From: Zoogloeaceae bacterium | GTDB taxonomy: Bacteria > Pseudomonadota > Gammaproteobacteria > Burkholderiales > Rhodocyclaceae | Direction: 5' to 3' | Length of the DNA stretch: 9,886 bases | NCBI GenBank assembly: GCA_031278735.1 | Contig: JAITJU010000096.1 | Coordinates: forward strand, 1 to 9,886 | Part shown: piece by piece, positions 1-7,400 of the stretch | How positions within the stretch are numbered: position 1 is the first letter of the stretch | Layout of the letters: every line of letters starts with the position of its first letter | Position numbers and translations under genes: made by a program | The notes under the pieces: generated by a model | The model's database searches: none | Seen by the model: the letters and a program-made list of their open reading frames with translations, nothing else | Told to the model about the DNA's origin: nothing

Positions 1-90
1 CTACAGTTGCGGGGGCAGCCCCGGAATGAAGGGGAAGATGAATTCCCCCGACCGGGTTCCCATTTCAGCCTCGAACGAGGCGCCGTCGCG
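1..90 (-). promoter_or_regulatory. Cobalamin (B12) riboswitch, 5' part, truncated by the window edge
   Basis: Read on the minus strand, this stretch carries the hallmark conserved core of the adenosylcobalamin-family riboswitch. The most diagnostic block, GCTGCCCCCGCAACTGTAG, lies at 19-1. Upstream is the AATGGGAA box (64-57), followed by CCGG (55-52), which can pair with a second CCGG at 24-21. Between these arms is a perfect 6-bp peripheral hairpin, GGGGAA (48-43) with TTCCCC (36-31) and a 6-nt loop. A further GCCTC/GAGGC hairpin with a GTTC loop (about 81-68) precedes the AATGGGAA box. The 3' part, including the usual GCCACTG segment and the expression platform, lies beyond base 1. Such elements usually shut off B12 transport, B12 synthesis or B12-independent isozyme genes when the cofactor is abundant. 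The regulated gene must lie to the left and cannot be identified. The upstream limit at 90 is approximate. Confidence 0.88.
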
Positions 91-97
91 GGGCGGC

Positions 98-123
98 AGT
101 ATATACCAGAAATCAGGAACCAA
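98..123 (-). promoter_or_regulatory. Putative promoter for the riboswitch transcript
   Basis: On the minus strand TATACT (103-98) matches the sigma-70 -10 consensus at five of six positions. It is preceded by TGGTA, so an alternative register has a TGN extended -10 in front of TATATA. The best -35-like hexamer, TTGGTT (123-118), is only 14 bp away, shorter than the normal 16-18 bp. Transcription would start near base 90, immediately before the first riboswitch helix, and that position is the main support for the call. It would make the riboswitch gene a separate transcription unit from dacB. Confidence 0.45.
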
Positions 124-186
124 GGGATCCGGCGCCGAAAAAAACGCCGCAGCGAAACAACGCGACGCGAAATTCGCGGTCATCTG

Positions 187-214
187 TCCTCAGTCCTCAG
201 TCTTCAGTCCTCCG
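187..214. repeat. Heptanucleotide tandem repeat TCCTCAG, four copies
   Basis: Four consecutive 7-bp units read TCCTCAG, TCCTCAG, TCTTCAG and TCCTCCG on the plus strand. On the minus strand this gives CTGAGGA-type units. The repeat overlaps the end of dacB: the dacB stop codon (206-204) is the TGA of one unit. Because the unit is 7 bp, successive TGA triplets (206-204, 199-197, 192-190) fall in all three reading frames, so the array works as a three-frame translational stop just after dacB. A related run precedes the kinase gene at 1885-1911. Confidence 0.7.
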
Positions 215-1628
215 CCCCCACCACCCAGAGCAGCAGGGCGTCCGCGGCTTTTTCGCCCTGGGCGGCGTTGGCGTGGTTGATCAGGATGGTGACGGCGTGG
301 CGTTTGCCGTGGATGTCCTGCACGTAGCCCGCGGCGGTTTTCACGCCGCTCAATGAACCGGTTTTGATGTGGGCGCGGCCAGCGGCGATCGTATTGCGCA
401 GGCGTTTTTGCATGGTGCCGTCAATGGCGGAAATGGGCAGCGAGGCGATGAATTCCGGCATGACCGCGCTTTGCCAGGCGTGGATCAGCATACGGTTGAG
501 GCTTTGGGCGCTGACGCGTTCCTGACGCGAAAGGCCGGAGCCGTTTTCCAGCGTCAGTTCAGGAAAGAAAAGCCCTTGCGCGCGCAGCCAGTCTTGCGCC
601 TGCTGCACGGCGGATTCCGGCGTGTTTTCTCTCTTGCCCAGCGCGAGCAAAAGCTGGCGCGCCATGACGTTGTTGCTCCATTTATTGATGTCGCGGACGA
701 TTTCCGCAAGCGGCGGCGAATTCTGCGTCGCCAGTTGCCGCGCTTCGGCGGGAACGCGGCCTGTCCGCACCCTGCCGCGCAAGGTTCCGCCCATTTCCCG
801 CCAGAGGGCGCGGAACAGACCCCGCACGTGGGCTTCCGGCGATAGCGGCGCCAGCAGCAGATTCTGTTCGTCGCAGCTTTTCGGGTAGTTGCCGCTGATT
901 TCCAGCCGGTTTTCCCGCCAGACGAAATTCAGGCGCTCGCGCCAGCCATTGCAGCCGCCCTTGCCGAGAACGAGTTGCGTGACGACTTCCAGATTGTCGT
1001 TCGGGGTAATGCGAAAAAAACGCACCTGCTCGCCTTCCGGGCGCACGATGAAACGCAGGGCGTTGGCGTCGACGAGCAGCGCGTCCGGCCCGACGTTGTA
1101 GGCGCGCAGGGGACGCTGGTCAAAAGCGGCGGGATTATGCGGCGGCAGGGTGAAGTGCGAGCGGTCAAGCACCAGATCGCCGTCGATGTGGCGCACGCCG
1201 CGCGCGCGCAACTGGCGCAGCAGCATCCAGAACTGTTCCAGGGAAAGCCTGGGATCGCCGCTGCCTTTCAGATACAGATTCCCCGGCAGGCGCTCGTTTT
1301 CATCCGCGTCGACCTCGCTCCAAAATCCGGTTTGCCAGCTTGCCGACGGACCCAGCATCCCCAGCGCGACATAGGTCGTGACGAGCTTCATCACGGAAGC
1401 CGGATTCATGGAAAGCTGCGCGTTATGGCTGATGCGCGGCGTTTTCTGATCGACGGCCTGCACCACGATGGAGACCGCATCCTCCGGTATCCGCGCCGCC
1501 GCCAGCGCCTGACGCACCGAGAGCGGCAAGGGCGCGGCGTCTTGCGCCGACAGCGGCGCGACAAAACACAGGAATCCCGCGAGGGCAAGACCTGAAAAAA
1601 ATTTTTCTCTGAACGGCAAGCTGGGCAT
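204..1628 (-). CDS. dacB: D-alanyl-D-alanine carboxypeptidase/endopeptidase (PBP4 family, peptidase S13)
   Basis: This encodes a periplasmic low-molecular-mass penicillin-binding protein that removes terminal D-Ala from pentapeptides and cuts D-Ala-meso-DAP crosslinks in peptidoglycan. With the start used here it has 474 residues, normal for the family. All three active-site motifs are present: SVMK (nucleophile S78, K81), SNN (S318-N320) and KTG (K422-G424). An ENGSGLSR segment near 361-368 is also typical of S13 peptidases. The N-terminus, PSLPFREK then a hydrophobic stretch ending near PLSAQ, is a Sec signal peptide. I chose the ATG at 1628 because a CAGG purine block sits 8 nt upstream and the signal peptide begins cleanly. 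An in-frame ATG at 1652 would add eight residues, but its GAAGG is only one base from the start codon. The gene is divergent from the kinase gene and probably monocistronic. Confidence 0.95.
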   Translation of the reverse strand: MPSLPFREKFFSGLALAGFLCFVAPLSAQDAAPLPLSVRQALAAARIPEDAVSIVVQAVDQKTPRISHNAQLSMNPASVMKLVTTYVALGMLGPSASWQTGFWSEVDADENERLPGNLYLKGSGDPRLSLEQFWMLLRQLRARGVRHIDGDLVLDRSHFTLPPHNPAAFDQRPLRAYNVGPDALLVDANALRFIVRPEGEQVRFFRITPNDNLEVVTQLVLGKGGCNGWRERLNFVWRENRLEISGNYPKSCDEQNLLLAPLSPEAHVRGLFRALWREMGGTLRGRVRTGRVPAEARQLATQNSPPLAEIVRDINKWSNNVMARQLLLALGKRENTPESAVQQAQDWLRAQGLFFPELTLENGSGLSRQERVSAQSLNRMLIHAWQSAVMPEFIASLPISAIDGTMQKRLRNTIAAGRAHIKTGSLSGVKTAAGYVQDIHGKRHAVTILINHANAAQGEKAADALLLWVVGAED

Positions 1629-1702
1629 GGCGTAAACCTGTTGGCGCCGCATGCCTTCAACAGCGGCGCCATTAAGCGAATTGCATTTTCTTTCCGGCGC
1701 TT

Positions 1703-1732
1703 CTTATACCATGCGTACTTGCGTTTTTGCAA
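1703..1732 (-). promoter_or_regulatory. Putative sigma-70 promoter of dacB
   Basis: On the minus strand, TTGCAA (1732-1727; four of six matches to TTGACA) is separated by 18 bp from TATAAG (1708-1703; five of six matches to TATAAT). It lies in an A+T-rich patch of otherwise G+C-rich DNA and points toward dacB. Transcription would start near 1696, leaving a leader of roughly 65-70 nt to the start at 1628. This is a motif match only. Confidence 0.5.
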
Positions 1733-1828
1733 TTTTCAAAAAACAGGGCGGCCTGAAGAAAACCCGCCGAACGCTTGCCTTCCTTAATCGGATGACGGGA
1801 TATTGCGGTAGAATCCGGCAGCCCTCCC

Positions 1829-1853
1829 CCTCCCCGCGAGAGACGGGGCGAGG
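1829..1853. repeat. C-rich imperfect hairpin in the divergent intergenic region
   Basis: CCTC (1829-1832) pairs with GAGG (1850-1853), and CCCG (1833-1836) pairs with CGGG (1844-1847). Two bases (1848-1849) are bulged and the loop is 7 nt. The segment sits in a C-run-rich stretch starting at 1821, in the style of the dispersed intergenic palindromic elements common in proteobacteria. There is no T-run directly after it, so a simple intrinsic terminator is unlikely. One copy in the window cannot show that it is a genomic repeat. Confidence 0.4.
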
Positions 1854-1884
1854 AATCGTTTTGTCCTTCGTCGAGCGCGCCCGC

Positions 1885-1911
1885 CTGATTTTGCTGATTT
1901 CTGATTCCTGA
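1885..1911 (+). repeat. CTGATT-type short repeats abutting the kinase gene start
   Basis: Four CTGA-containing units lie in a row: CTGATTTTG, CTGATTT, CTGATTC and CTGAC. Their TGA triplets (1886, 1895, 1902 and 1909) cover all three frames. The last one is in frame with the kinase gene and fixes its upstream limit at the ATG at 1918. The run resembles the CTGAGGA heptads after dacB and shares the 10-mer CTGATTTCTG with the minus strand at 116-107. No Shine-Dalgarno sequence is visible between the run and the ATG. Confidence 0.55.
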
Positions 1912-1917
1912 CCGCCG

Positions 1918-3336
1918 ATGCCCGCAGATATTCCTGTTTTGCGCCTTGCCGATCTCGCCCGTTGCGGGCGCGATGTGGCGTTGCCGTTGGAAATCGCCCT
2001 CGCCCCGGCGGGCGCGCTGCGGCTGGAAGCGTGGTTGCGCGTTCTGCCGGGGCGGCGTTATGTGGGGCAAGGCGTCTGGCAAGACGCGGCGGGCGGGCGG
2101 CGGCGGGTATTGGCCAAGTTGCTGGTGGGGAAAAAAGCGGCGCGGCAGTTTGCGCGGGAACGGGAGGGCGCGCGTCTGCTGGCGGCGCAGGGCTTGCCGA
2201 CGCCGACGCTGCTGGCGGCAGAGTGCGAGGCGGACAGCGGCGGCTGGCTCCTGTTTGAATTTCTGGAAAACGCGCGCGCTCCAGGCGCGGAGGCAATCCA
2301 TGAGGCCGTGCGCGCCATTGCCCGTCTGCATGAGCGCGGGTTGTGGCAGAATGACCTGCATCCCGACAATCTGCTGGCGCAGGACGGTCGCATCTATTTC
2401 GTCGATGGCGGCGACATCGGCGCGGAAATGCCGGGACAGGCGTTGTCGCCCGATCGGGCGCTGGATAATCTGGGCATGTTTTTCGCGCAATGGCCGGTGC
2501 GCATGGAAGCAGGATTATCCGAGGCGCTGGCGTCGTATCGCGCCCAGAATCCCGTTTCCGGCGCGGAAATGGGCATAGCCGCCTTGCGGCAGGCCGTGCG
2601 TCGGCAAAGAGAGGCGCGTCTGCGCGCCTGGCTGAAAAAAATCGTGCGCGAATGCAGCGATTTTTGCGTCCGCAAAAAAGGCGCTTTCGGTTTTTGCGTG
2701 GCGCGCCGCGACAGCGAAAAAATCCTCGCGCCGCTCCTGACGGATCCGGACGCCTTCATCGACGCGGGGCAGTTGCGCAAGGACGGCGGCACGGCCACGG
2801 TTGCGCGCGTGGAAGTATCGGGGCGCGAGTTCATCGTCAAGCGTTATAACATCAAGCATCTTCGTCACGGCCTGAGCCGCTGCTGGCGCAGGAGCCGCGC
2901 CTGGCGCGCCTGGCGCGAGGGCAATCGCCTGCTGGCGCTGGGCATTCCCACGGCAAGGCCGCTGGCGCTCATCGAACGCCGCTGGCTCTGGTTTTCCGGC
3001 GTGGCCTATCTGGTGACGGAATACCTGCCGGGCGAGGATATCCTGCAACGCCTGCAAGCGGAGAACATGACGGCGCGCGCGCCGGAAATCGCCGCCGTCG
3101 ACACGCTCTTCGCCGATCTTGCCCGCGCCCGCTTGAGCCACGGCGACATGAAAGGTCACAATCTCATCTGGCGGGAAGAGGCGGCGCAATGGGCGCTCAT
3201 CGATCTGGACGCCATGCGCGCGCACCGCCTGGAATCGGCCTTCGAGCGCGCGCACAGGCGCGATTGTCGGCGATTCCTGCGCAACTGGCCGCCGGATTCG
3301 CCGTTGTCGCGTCACTTTTCCAGGCGCTTCAAATGA
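1918..3336 (+). CDS. Two-domain lipopolysaccharide (Kdo/WaaP-like, InaA-type) kinase
   Basis: The protein (472 residues) carries two tandem kinase-like domains of the RfaP/WaaP/KdkA fold, which phosphorylate sugars of the LPS inner core on the cytoplasmic side of the inner membrane. Domain 1 (about 1-235) has a candidate ATP-binding lysine K67 (VLAK), a hinge-like WLLFEFLE, a catalytic NDLHPDN (D146, N151) and a metal-binding VDGGD (D163). Domain 2 (about 280-472) has VKRYN (K308), HGDMKGHN (D410, N415) and ALIDLD (D429). Both domains keep the main catalytic residues, so neither is clearly a pseudokinase. No membrane segment is seen. The ATG at 1918 is the first start after an in-frame TGA at 1909 but has no evident ribosome binding site. 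The exact sugar acceptor cannot be read from sequence. Single-domain relatives are about half this length, so this is a duplicated or fused form. The family call is firm; the substrate is inferred. Confidence 0.85.
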   Translation: MPADIPVLRLADLARCGRDVALPLEIALAPAGALRLEAWLRVLPGRRYVGQGVWQDAAGGRRRVLAKLLVGKKAARQFAREREGARLLAAQGLPTPTLLAAECEADSGGWLLFEFLENARAPGAEAIHEAVRAIARLHERGLWQNDLHPDNLLAQDGRIYFVDGGDIGAEMPGQALSPDRALDNLGMFFAQWPVRMEAGLSEALASYRAQNPVSGAEMGIAALRQAVRRQREARLRAWLKKIVRECSDFCVRKKGAFGFCVARRDSEKILAPLLTDPDAFIDAGQLRKDGGTATVARVEVSGREFIVKRYNIKHLRHGLSRCWRRSRAWRAWREGNRLLALGIPTARPLALIERRWLWFSGVAYLVTEYLPGEDILQRLQAENMTARAPEIAAVDTLFADLARARLSHGDMKGHNLIWREEAAQWALIDLDAMRAHRLESAFERAHRRDCRRFLRNWPPDSPLSRHFSRRFK

Positions 3337-3361
3337 CAGGCGCGCAGCGGGGCGGCTGTTC

Positions 3362-3367
3362 TATAAT
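3362..3367 (+). promoter_or_regulatory. Consensus -10 element upstream of the 298-residue protein gene
   Basis: TATAAT is a perfect sigma-70 -10 hexamer, 26 bp after the kinase stop codon. No good -35 hexamer stands at 16-18 bp; ATGACA (3333-3338) resembles one but is 23 bp away, and there is no TGN extension. Transcription would start near 3374. It would allow the next gene, and perhaps the macroglobulin gene, to be expressed apart from the kinase gene. Confidence 0.4.
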
Positions 3368-3439
3368 CTCGGCTTCAACGAACAAGGTGCGGGAAAAAGA
3401 ATGCGTATCTTGCCGTTTATTAATATGCAGGGAGCGCAC

Positions 3440-4336
3440 ATGAGCCTTATCGGAAAAATTACGGGCCTCTTGGGGCACGACGAACAACAGCAGGAAATCC
3501 CGCCAAAGGAGCAGAGGCAGGATGATCTGCTGGCGCGCGTGGTGGAAATGACCGACATGCGGATTGCGGAGGAAAGCAATTATCAGGAAGTCCTGCTGCC
3601 CGCCATCAAAATCGCGCGCGCCTACTTCGAGCAAAGCCTGGATGTCGTGCCCGGGCCGGTGGCGCTGGATAGCGCGCACTTTCTCATGTCCCGGATTTTT
3701 CCCAGCCCCGAAGATATTCCCATCTGCCTGGGGCGCAGCCTGGCGGTGAAAACTGAATTGTCGCGGCACGAAAACGCCCAATGCCAGCGTCTTTACGCGC
3801 TGCTGGGCGCCCGCGTCAAGAAGACGCCGGAAAATGAACAGATATTCACCGACCATACGGTGCGCAGTCTGGCGCCCAGTCCGAGCCAGGTGCGCCAGAT
3901 ACTGAAGGAAACGGCCTTTGACAGCCTCCTGCAAGGTTTCGCCAACGAGAACCTGCACTACGAAAAGAAACTGGAACAGGTGCGCGCGCAGCACGAACTG
4001 CTTCAGGCGGCGGGCGTGACGGCGCATCACGCGGAAGGCGCCGCCGCGTCAGGCCGGACGCCGCCGCTGGTGCGCGCCTCCTTCAACAAGAGCGCCGACC
4101 GGGTGCTCGTCAGCCTGCGCGAATGGCTCTACGCGCCGCAACACCTGATGCGCATCAGCATGGCCGAAGGCTTTCTCGTGCGGGAAGGCGGCGAGAGCGA
4201 GGAAGAATGGCGCCTGCCGCTGATGGTCACCCAGGACAGGCGACAATGGAATGTCTGTCTGATCAGCTTTCCCGTTGCCATGGCGCGCGAGGCGCTCAAG
4301 GCGGCGGCGCATAATCACCGTTTCATATTGATATAG
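3440..4336 (+). CDS. Hypothetical protein, not recognised (298 residues)
   Basis: I do not recognise this family. Base composition and codon use match the neighbours and the frame is intact, so it is a real gene. The protein looks soluble: there is no signal peptide or membrane segment. It starts MSLIGKITGLLG, followed by a charged glutamine-rich stretch (about residues 15-30), a mostly helical middle with a TDHTVRSLAPSPSQ segment near 145-160, a charged helical, possibly coiled-coil stretch (about 180-205, FANENLHYEKKLEQ), and a mixed C-terminal part ending HRFILI. The start at 3440 is chosen because AGGGAG (3429-3434) lies 5 nt upstream. In-frame ATGs at 3401 (weak GGGA 6 nt upstream) and 3425 could add 13 or 5 residues. 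It lies 103 bp after the kinase gene and 99 bp before the macroglobulin gene on the same strand, which suggests co-transcription and possibly an envelope-related role. The functional link is inference only. Confidence 0.8.
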   Translation: MSLIGKITGLLGHDEQQQEIPPKEQRQDDLLARVVEMTDMRIAEESNYQEVLLPAIKIARAYFEQSLDVVPGPVALDSAHFLMSRIFPSPEDIPICLGRSLAVKTELSRHENAQCQRLYALLGARVKKTPENEQIFTDHTVRSLAPSPSQVRQILKETAFDSLLQGFANENLHYEKKLEQVRAQHELLQAAGVTAHHAEGAAASGRTPPLVRASFNKSADRVLVSLREWLYAPQHLMRISMAEGFLVREGGESEEEWRLPLMVTQDRRQWNVCLISFPVAMAREALKAAAHNHRFILI

Positions 4337-4400
4337 CCGTCCAAAGGCAAGAACCGCTTCCGAGACTGATTTTTCCCGGACTGGCGCGCAGGCGAGAGTC

Positions 4401-4418
4401 CCGTTTTCACCGTTTTCA
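4401..4418 (+). repeat. Perfect 9-bp tandem direct repeat just upstream of the macroglobulin gene
   Basis: CCGTTTTCA occurs twice back to back (4401-4409 and 4410-4418). The pair ends 6 bp before the GAGG ribosome binding site (4425-4428), which is 7 nt from the ATG at 4436. Short tandem repeats in this position can be regulator half-sites or affect translation initiation. No clear promoter hexamers flank it. Confidence 0.6.
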
Positions 4419-4435
4419 AGTTATGAGGCGCAACC

Positions 4436-7400
4436 ATGAATCTGAATCTGGGGCAACACAGGAACATTTTGTTTTTCATCGCGCTGTGCGTCGCCCTGAT
4501 GCTGGCGCTGGGAATCTCGCTGGGGCGCGGCCTGCGGGACGCGCCGTCGCCGGAAGACGCTGCGGAGTTCGCGGCGGCGGAAGCGGAACAGGATTCGGGA
4601 CCGATTGAGCTGGCGGATCTCAATAACCGCGATCTGGACGGTTCTCCGGCGCTGGCGCTCACTTTCACGCGCGCGCTGGACGCGCGGCAGGATTATGACC
4701 AGTTTATCCAGGTGTTCGAAATGCCCGCGCGGCATGACAATGATGAGGAAGAGGAAGGGGAAGAGGATGAATACGGCGAGCGGCGGCGCGGCGGCGCGGC
4801 GGCGATTGCCGCCAGCGCCGACGAAGCCGACACCGACAGCGTCGGCGGCGTGCTCGTCAAGGGCGCGTGGGTGGTGGGCGAGAATCCGCGTTTGTTGTTT
4901 TTCCCGCACGTCAAGCCGGAAACCCGTTACGTGGTGCGCGTCGCGCCTGGCGTTCCGGCCAAGAACGGGCAGAAGACCACCGCCGAATCCCGCTACAGCC
5001 TGCGGACGCTGACGGTGTCGCCCGCCTTCTATTTCGCGAGCCAGGGCATGGTGCTGCCGACGCGGCAAAATGGCGGCCTGCCCGTGGTGACGGTCAATGT
5101 GCCGGAGGTGGACATCCAGTTCCTGCGAGTCAAGCCGGAGCAGATGTCGCGTTTTCTGAACCGGGTGATTGGCGGCAGGTCCTTCGACAACGAGAACGAG
5201 AATGAGAATGAGGAGGAGGAAAACTACTACTATGGCAATCGCAGTCTCAAGGGCGTGGCGCAAACCTGGGAACTGGACAGCTTTCACAAACTGACGGAAA
5301 GCGTCTACAGCGGGCGCTTCCTGACCGAGCAGACCCCCAACAAGCGCAACGTCACCTTCATTCCGGTGGAGGACATCCGGGAACTGGCGGAACCCGGCAT
5401 TTACATCGCGATCATGAGCCAGCCCAACCGCTTTCGTTACGAGCAGCAGGTCACCTATTTCTACGCCAGCAACCTGGGGCTGCACGCGCGCCTGTTCGAA
5501 AAGAGCGCCGACGCTTACGTGAGCGCCCTGGACAAGGGCGCGGCGATTGACGGCGTGGAAATTTCCTGGCTTGACAATCAGGGCAAGGTGCTCTTGCAGG
5601 GCAAGACGGATGGCGATGGCCGCGCCCATTTCGCCGAGCGTCCCGAAGGCGCGAGAGTCATTCTGGCGCGTCAGGACAAGCAGGTTTCCCTGATTGCGCT
5701 CAAGGAGCCGGCGCTGGATTTGTCCGAGTTCGACATCGGCGGCACTCCTGGCCAAGCGGTGAGCCTGTTCGCCTGGTCGGGACGCAATCTGTATCGTCCC
5801 GGCGAGCAATTCGAGATCAGTGTGCTGGCGCGTGACGCGGATGGCCGTTCCATTGCCGCGCAGCCCATTCAGGCCACGCTCAAGTCGCCGGACGGCAAGG
5901 CGCAGTTCACCGCCGCCTGGAAGCCCGACAGCGCCTTTTCCGGCTATTACCAGCGGACGCTGGAAATTCCCGTTGACGCGAGCGCGGGCTTCTGGAATCT
6001 GGAATTGCGCGCCGACCCTGCCGACAAGCGTCCCGCGGCGGTGTATCGTTTCGGCGTCGAGGAATTCCTGCCGGAGCGCATGAAGCTGGATATGGAAGTC
6101 GGCAACGCCTGGCTGGACGCCAAGCGTCCTTTTCGCTTGCAGGCGAAGGGCGCCTACCTTTATGGCGCGCCCGCCTCCGGCAATCGTTTGTTGGGCGTGG
6201 CGCAGCTTACGCGGCACAAGAATCCGCTGGCCGATAAATTTCCCGGCTTTGAATTCGGGGACGTGCGGGAAGACGCCATCCATCTGCGCGAGGAATTGGC
6301 GGAGCAGGCGTTGAGTGACGAAGGCACAGCGAGTTTCGACATCAATCTGGAAAAAATCGCGACGCGGCAATCCCCCTTTCTGGCGCGCGTCACCCTGAGC
6401 CTGCTGGAATCCGGCGGGCGTCCGATCATTCGCAGCGTGGAGCGCAGTTATTGGCCTGTCGCCGATCTGCTGGCCGTTCGCCCCCTGTTTACCGGCGAAT
6501 ACGCGCGCGAGGGTTCGCTTGCCCGCTTCGAGGTGCTGCGCACCGACGCGACGGGCAAGCGTTCCGGCGGCGTTTTTCCGGTGCGCCTTTTCCGGGAGAA
6601 CCGGCATTATTACTGGCGTTTTGAAGATCAGCGCGGCTGGCATTCCGGCTATACGGAAACGGACGAACTGGTCGCCGTCAACACGCTCTCCTTTACCGCC
6701 GATGAGCGCGGACAACTGGCGCTGCCGGTGAAATACGGCGCCTACCGGCTGGAAATCAACGACCCGGAAACGGGCAAACGCCTGGCATACCGCTTTTACG
6801 CGGGATGGAGCGCCCGAAATGACGAAAGCCAGGGCATACGCCCGGATCGGGTGAATTTGAAGCTGGACAAACCCGCTTATCGGGAAGGAGGCGTCGCCCG
6901 CCTGAGCGTCGTCCCGCCGCATGGCGGCGAGGCGCTGATTACGGTGGAAGGCGATCGGACGCTGTGGGTGCGGCGCGTTTCCATGCCCGCCGAAGGCAGG
7001 GATATCGACATTCCGGTGGATAAGGAATGGCTGCGGCATGACCTTTATGTTTCCGTCCTGGTGTTGCGGCCTGAAGGTTCCGGCGTCGCGCAGGCAACGC
7101 CCGCGCGCGCCCTGGGTCTCATCCATCTGCCGCTGGAGCGAAGCGGGCGCAAATTCACGGTGCAGCTGGAAGCGCCGCGGAAAACGCTGCCGGAAACGCC
7201 GCTCAAGGTAAAAATCAGGGCGCCGGAAGCCAAGGGACAGAAGGCGCAGGTAACGCTTTCCGCCGTGGATATGGGCATTTTGAACATCACCGGTTTCCGC
7301 ACGCCCGATCCTTTCGAGCACTTCTTCGGCAGGCTGCGCTACGGCGCGGATTTGCATGACGTTTATGGCCGCCTGATCGAAAAAATGGCCGGGCAAAAAG

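Noticed and set aside
138..144. Run of seven A (T on the minus strand) as a dacB terminator
   Set aside because: The sequence before it on the minus strand does not form a stable G+C stem directly adjacent to the T-run.
1..183. Complete 60-codon minus-strand frame downstream of dacB
   Set aside because: It covers the riboswitch core and its promoter; its end is the conserved CCGCAACTGTAG block, so the TAG stop is part of an RNA motif. No ribosome binding site or recognisable protein.
369..1595. Plus-strand frames (369-845 and 975-1595) opposite dacB
   Set aside because: They are antisense to a gene with all three penicillin-binding active-site motifs and show no family features.
1745..1757. 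GGGCGGCCTGAA resembling a Neisseriaceae DNA uptake sequence
   Set aside because: It has at least two mismatches to known dialects. A similar GCGGCCTGAAG near 7068 is ordinary coding sequence, and no exact uptake motif recurs in the window.
1809..1814. TAGAAT as a -10 element for the kinase gene
   Set aside because: It matches five of six consensus positions but has no acceptable -35 hexamer at 16-18 bp, and over 100 bp separate it from the start codon; too weak to list.
1651..1911. Plus-strand 86-codon frame in the divergent intergenic region
   Set aside because: It crosses the dacB promoter, the C-rich hairpin and the CTGA repeats; composition is not gene-like and there is no ribosome binding site.
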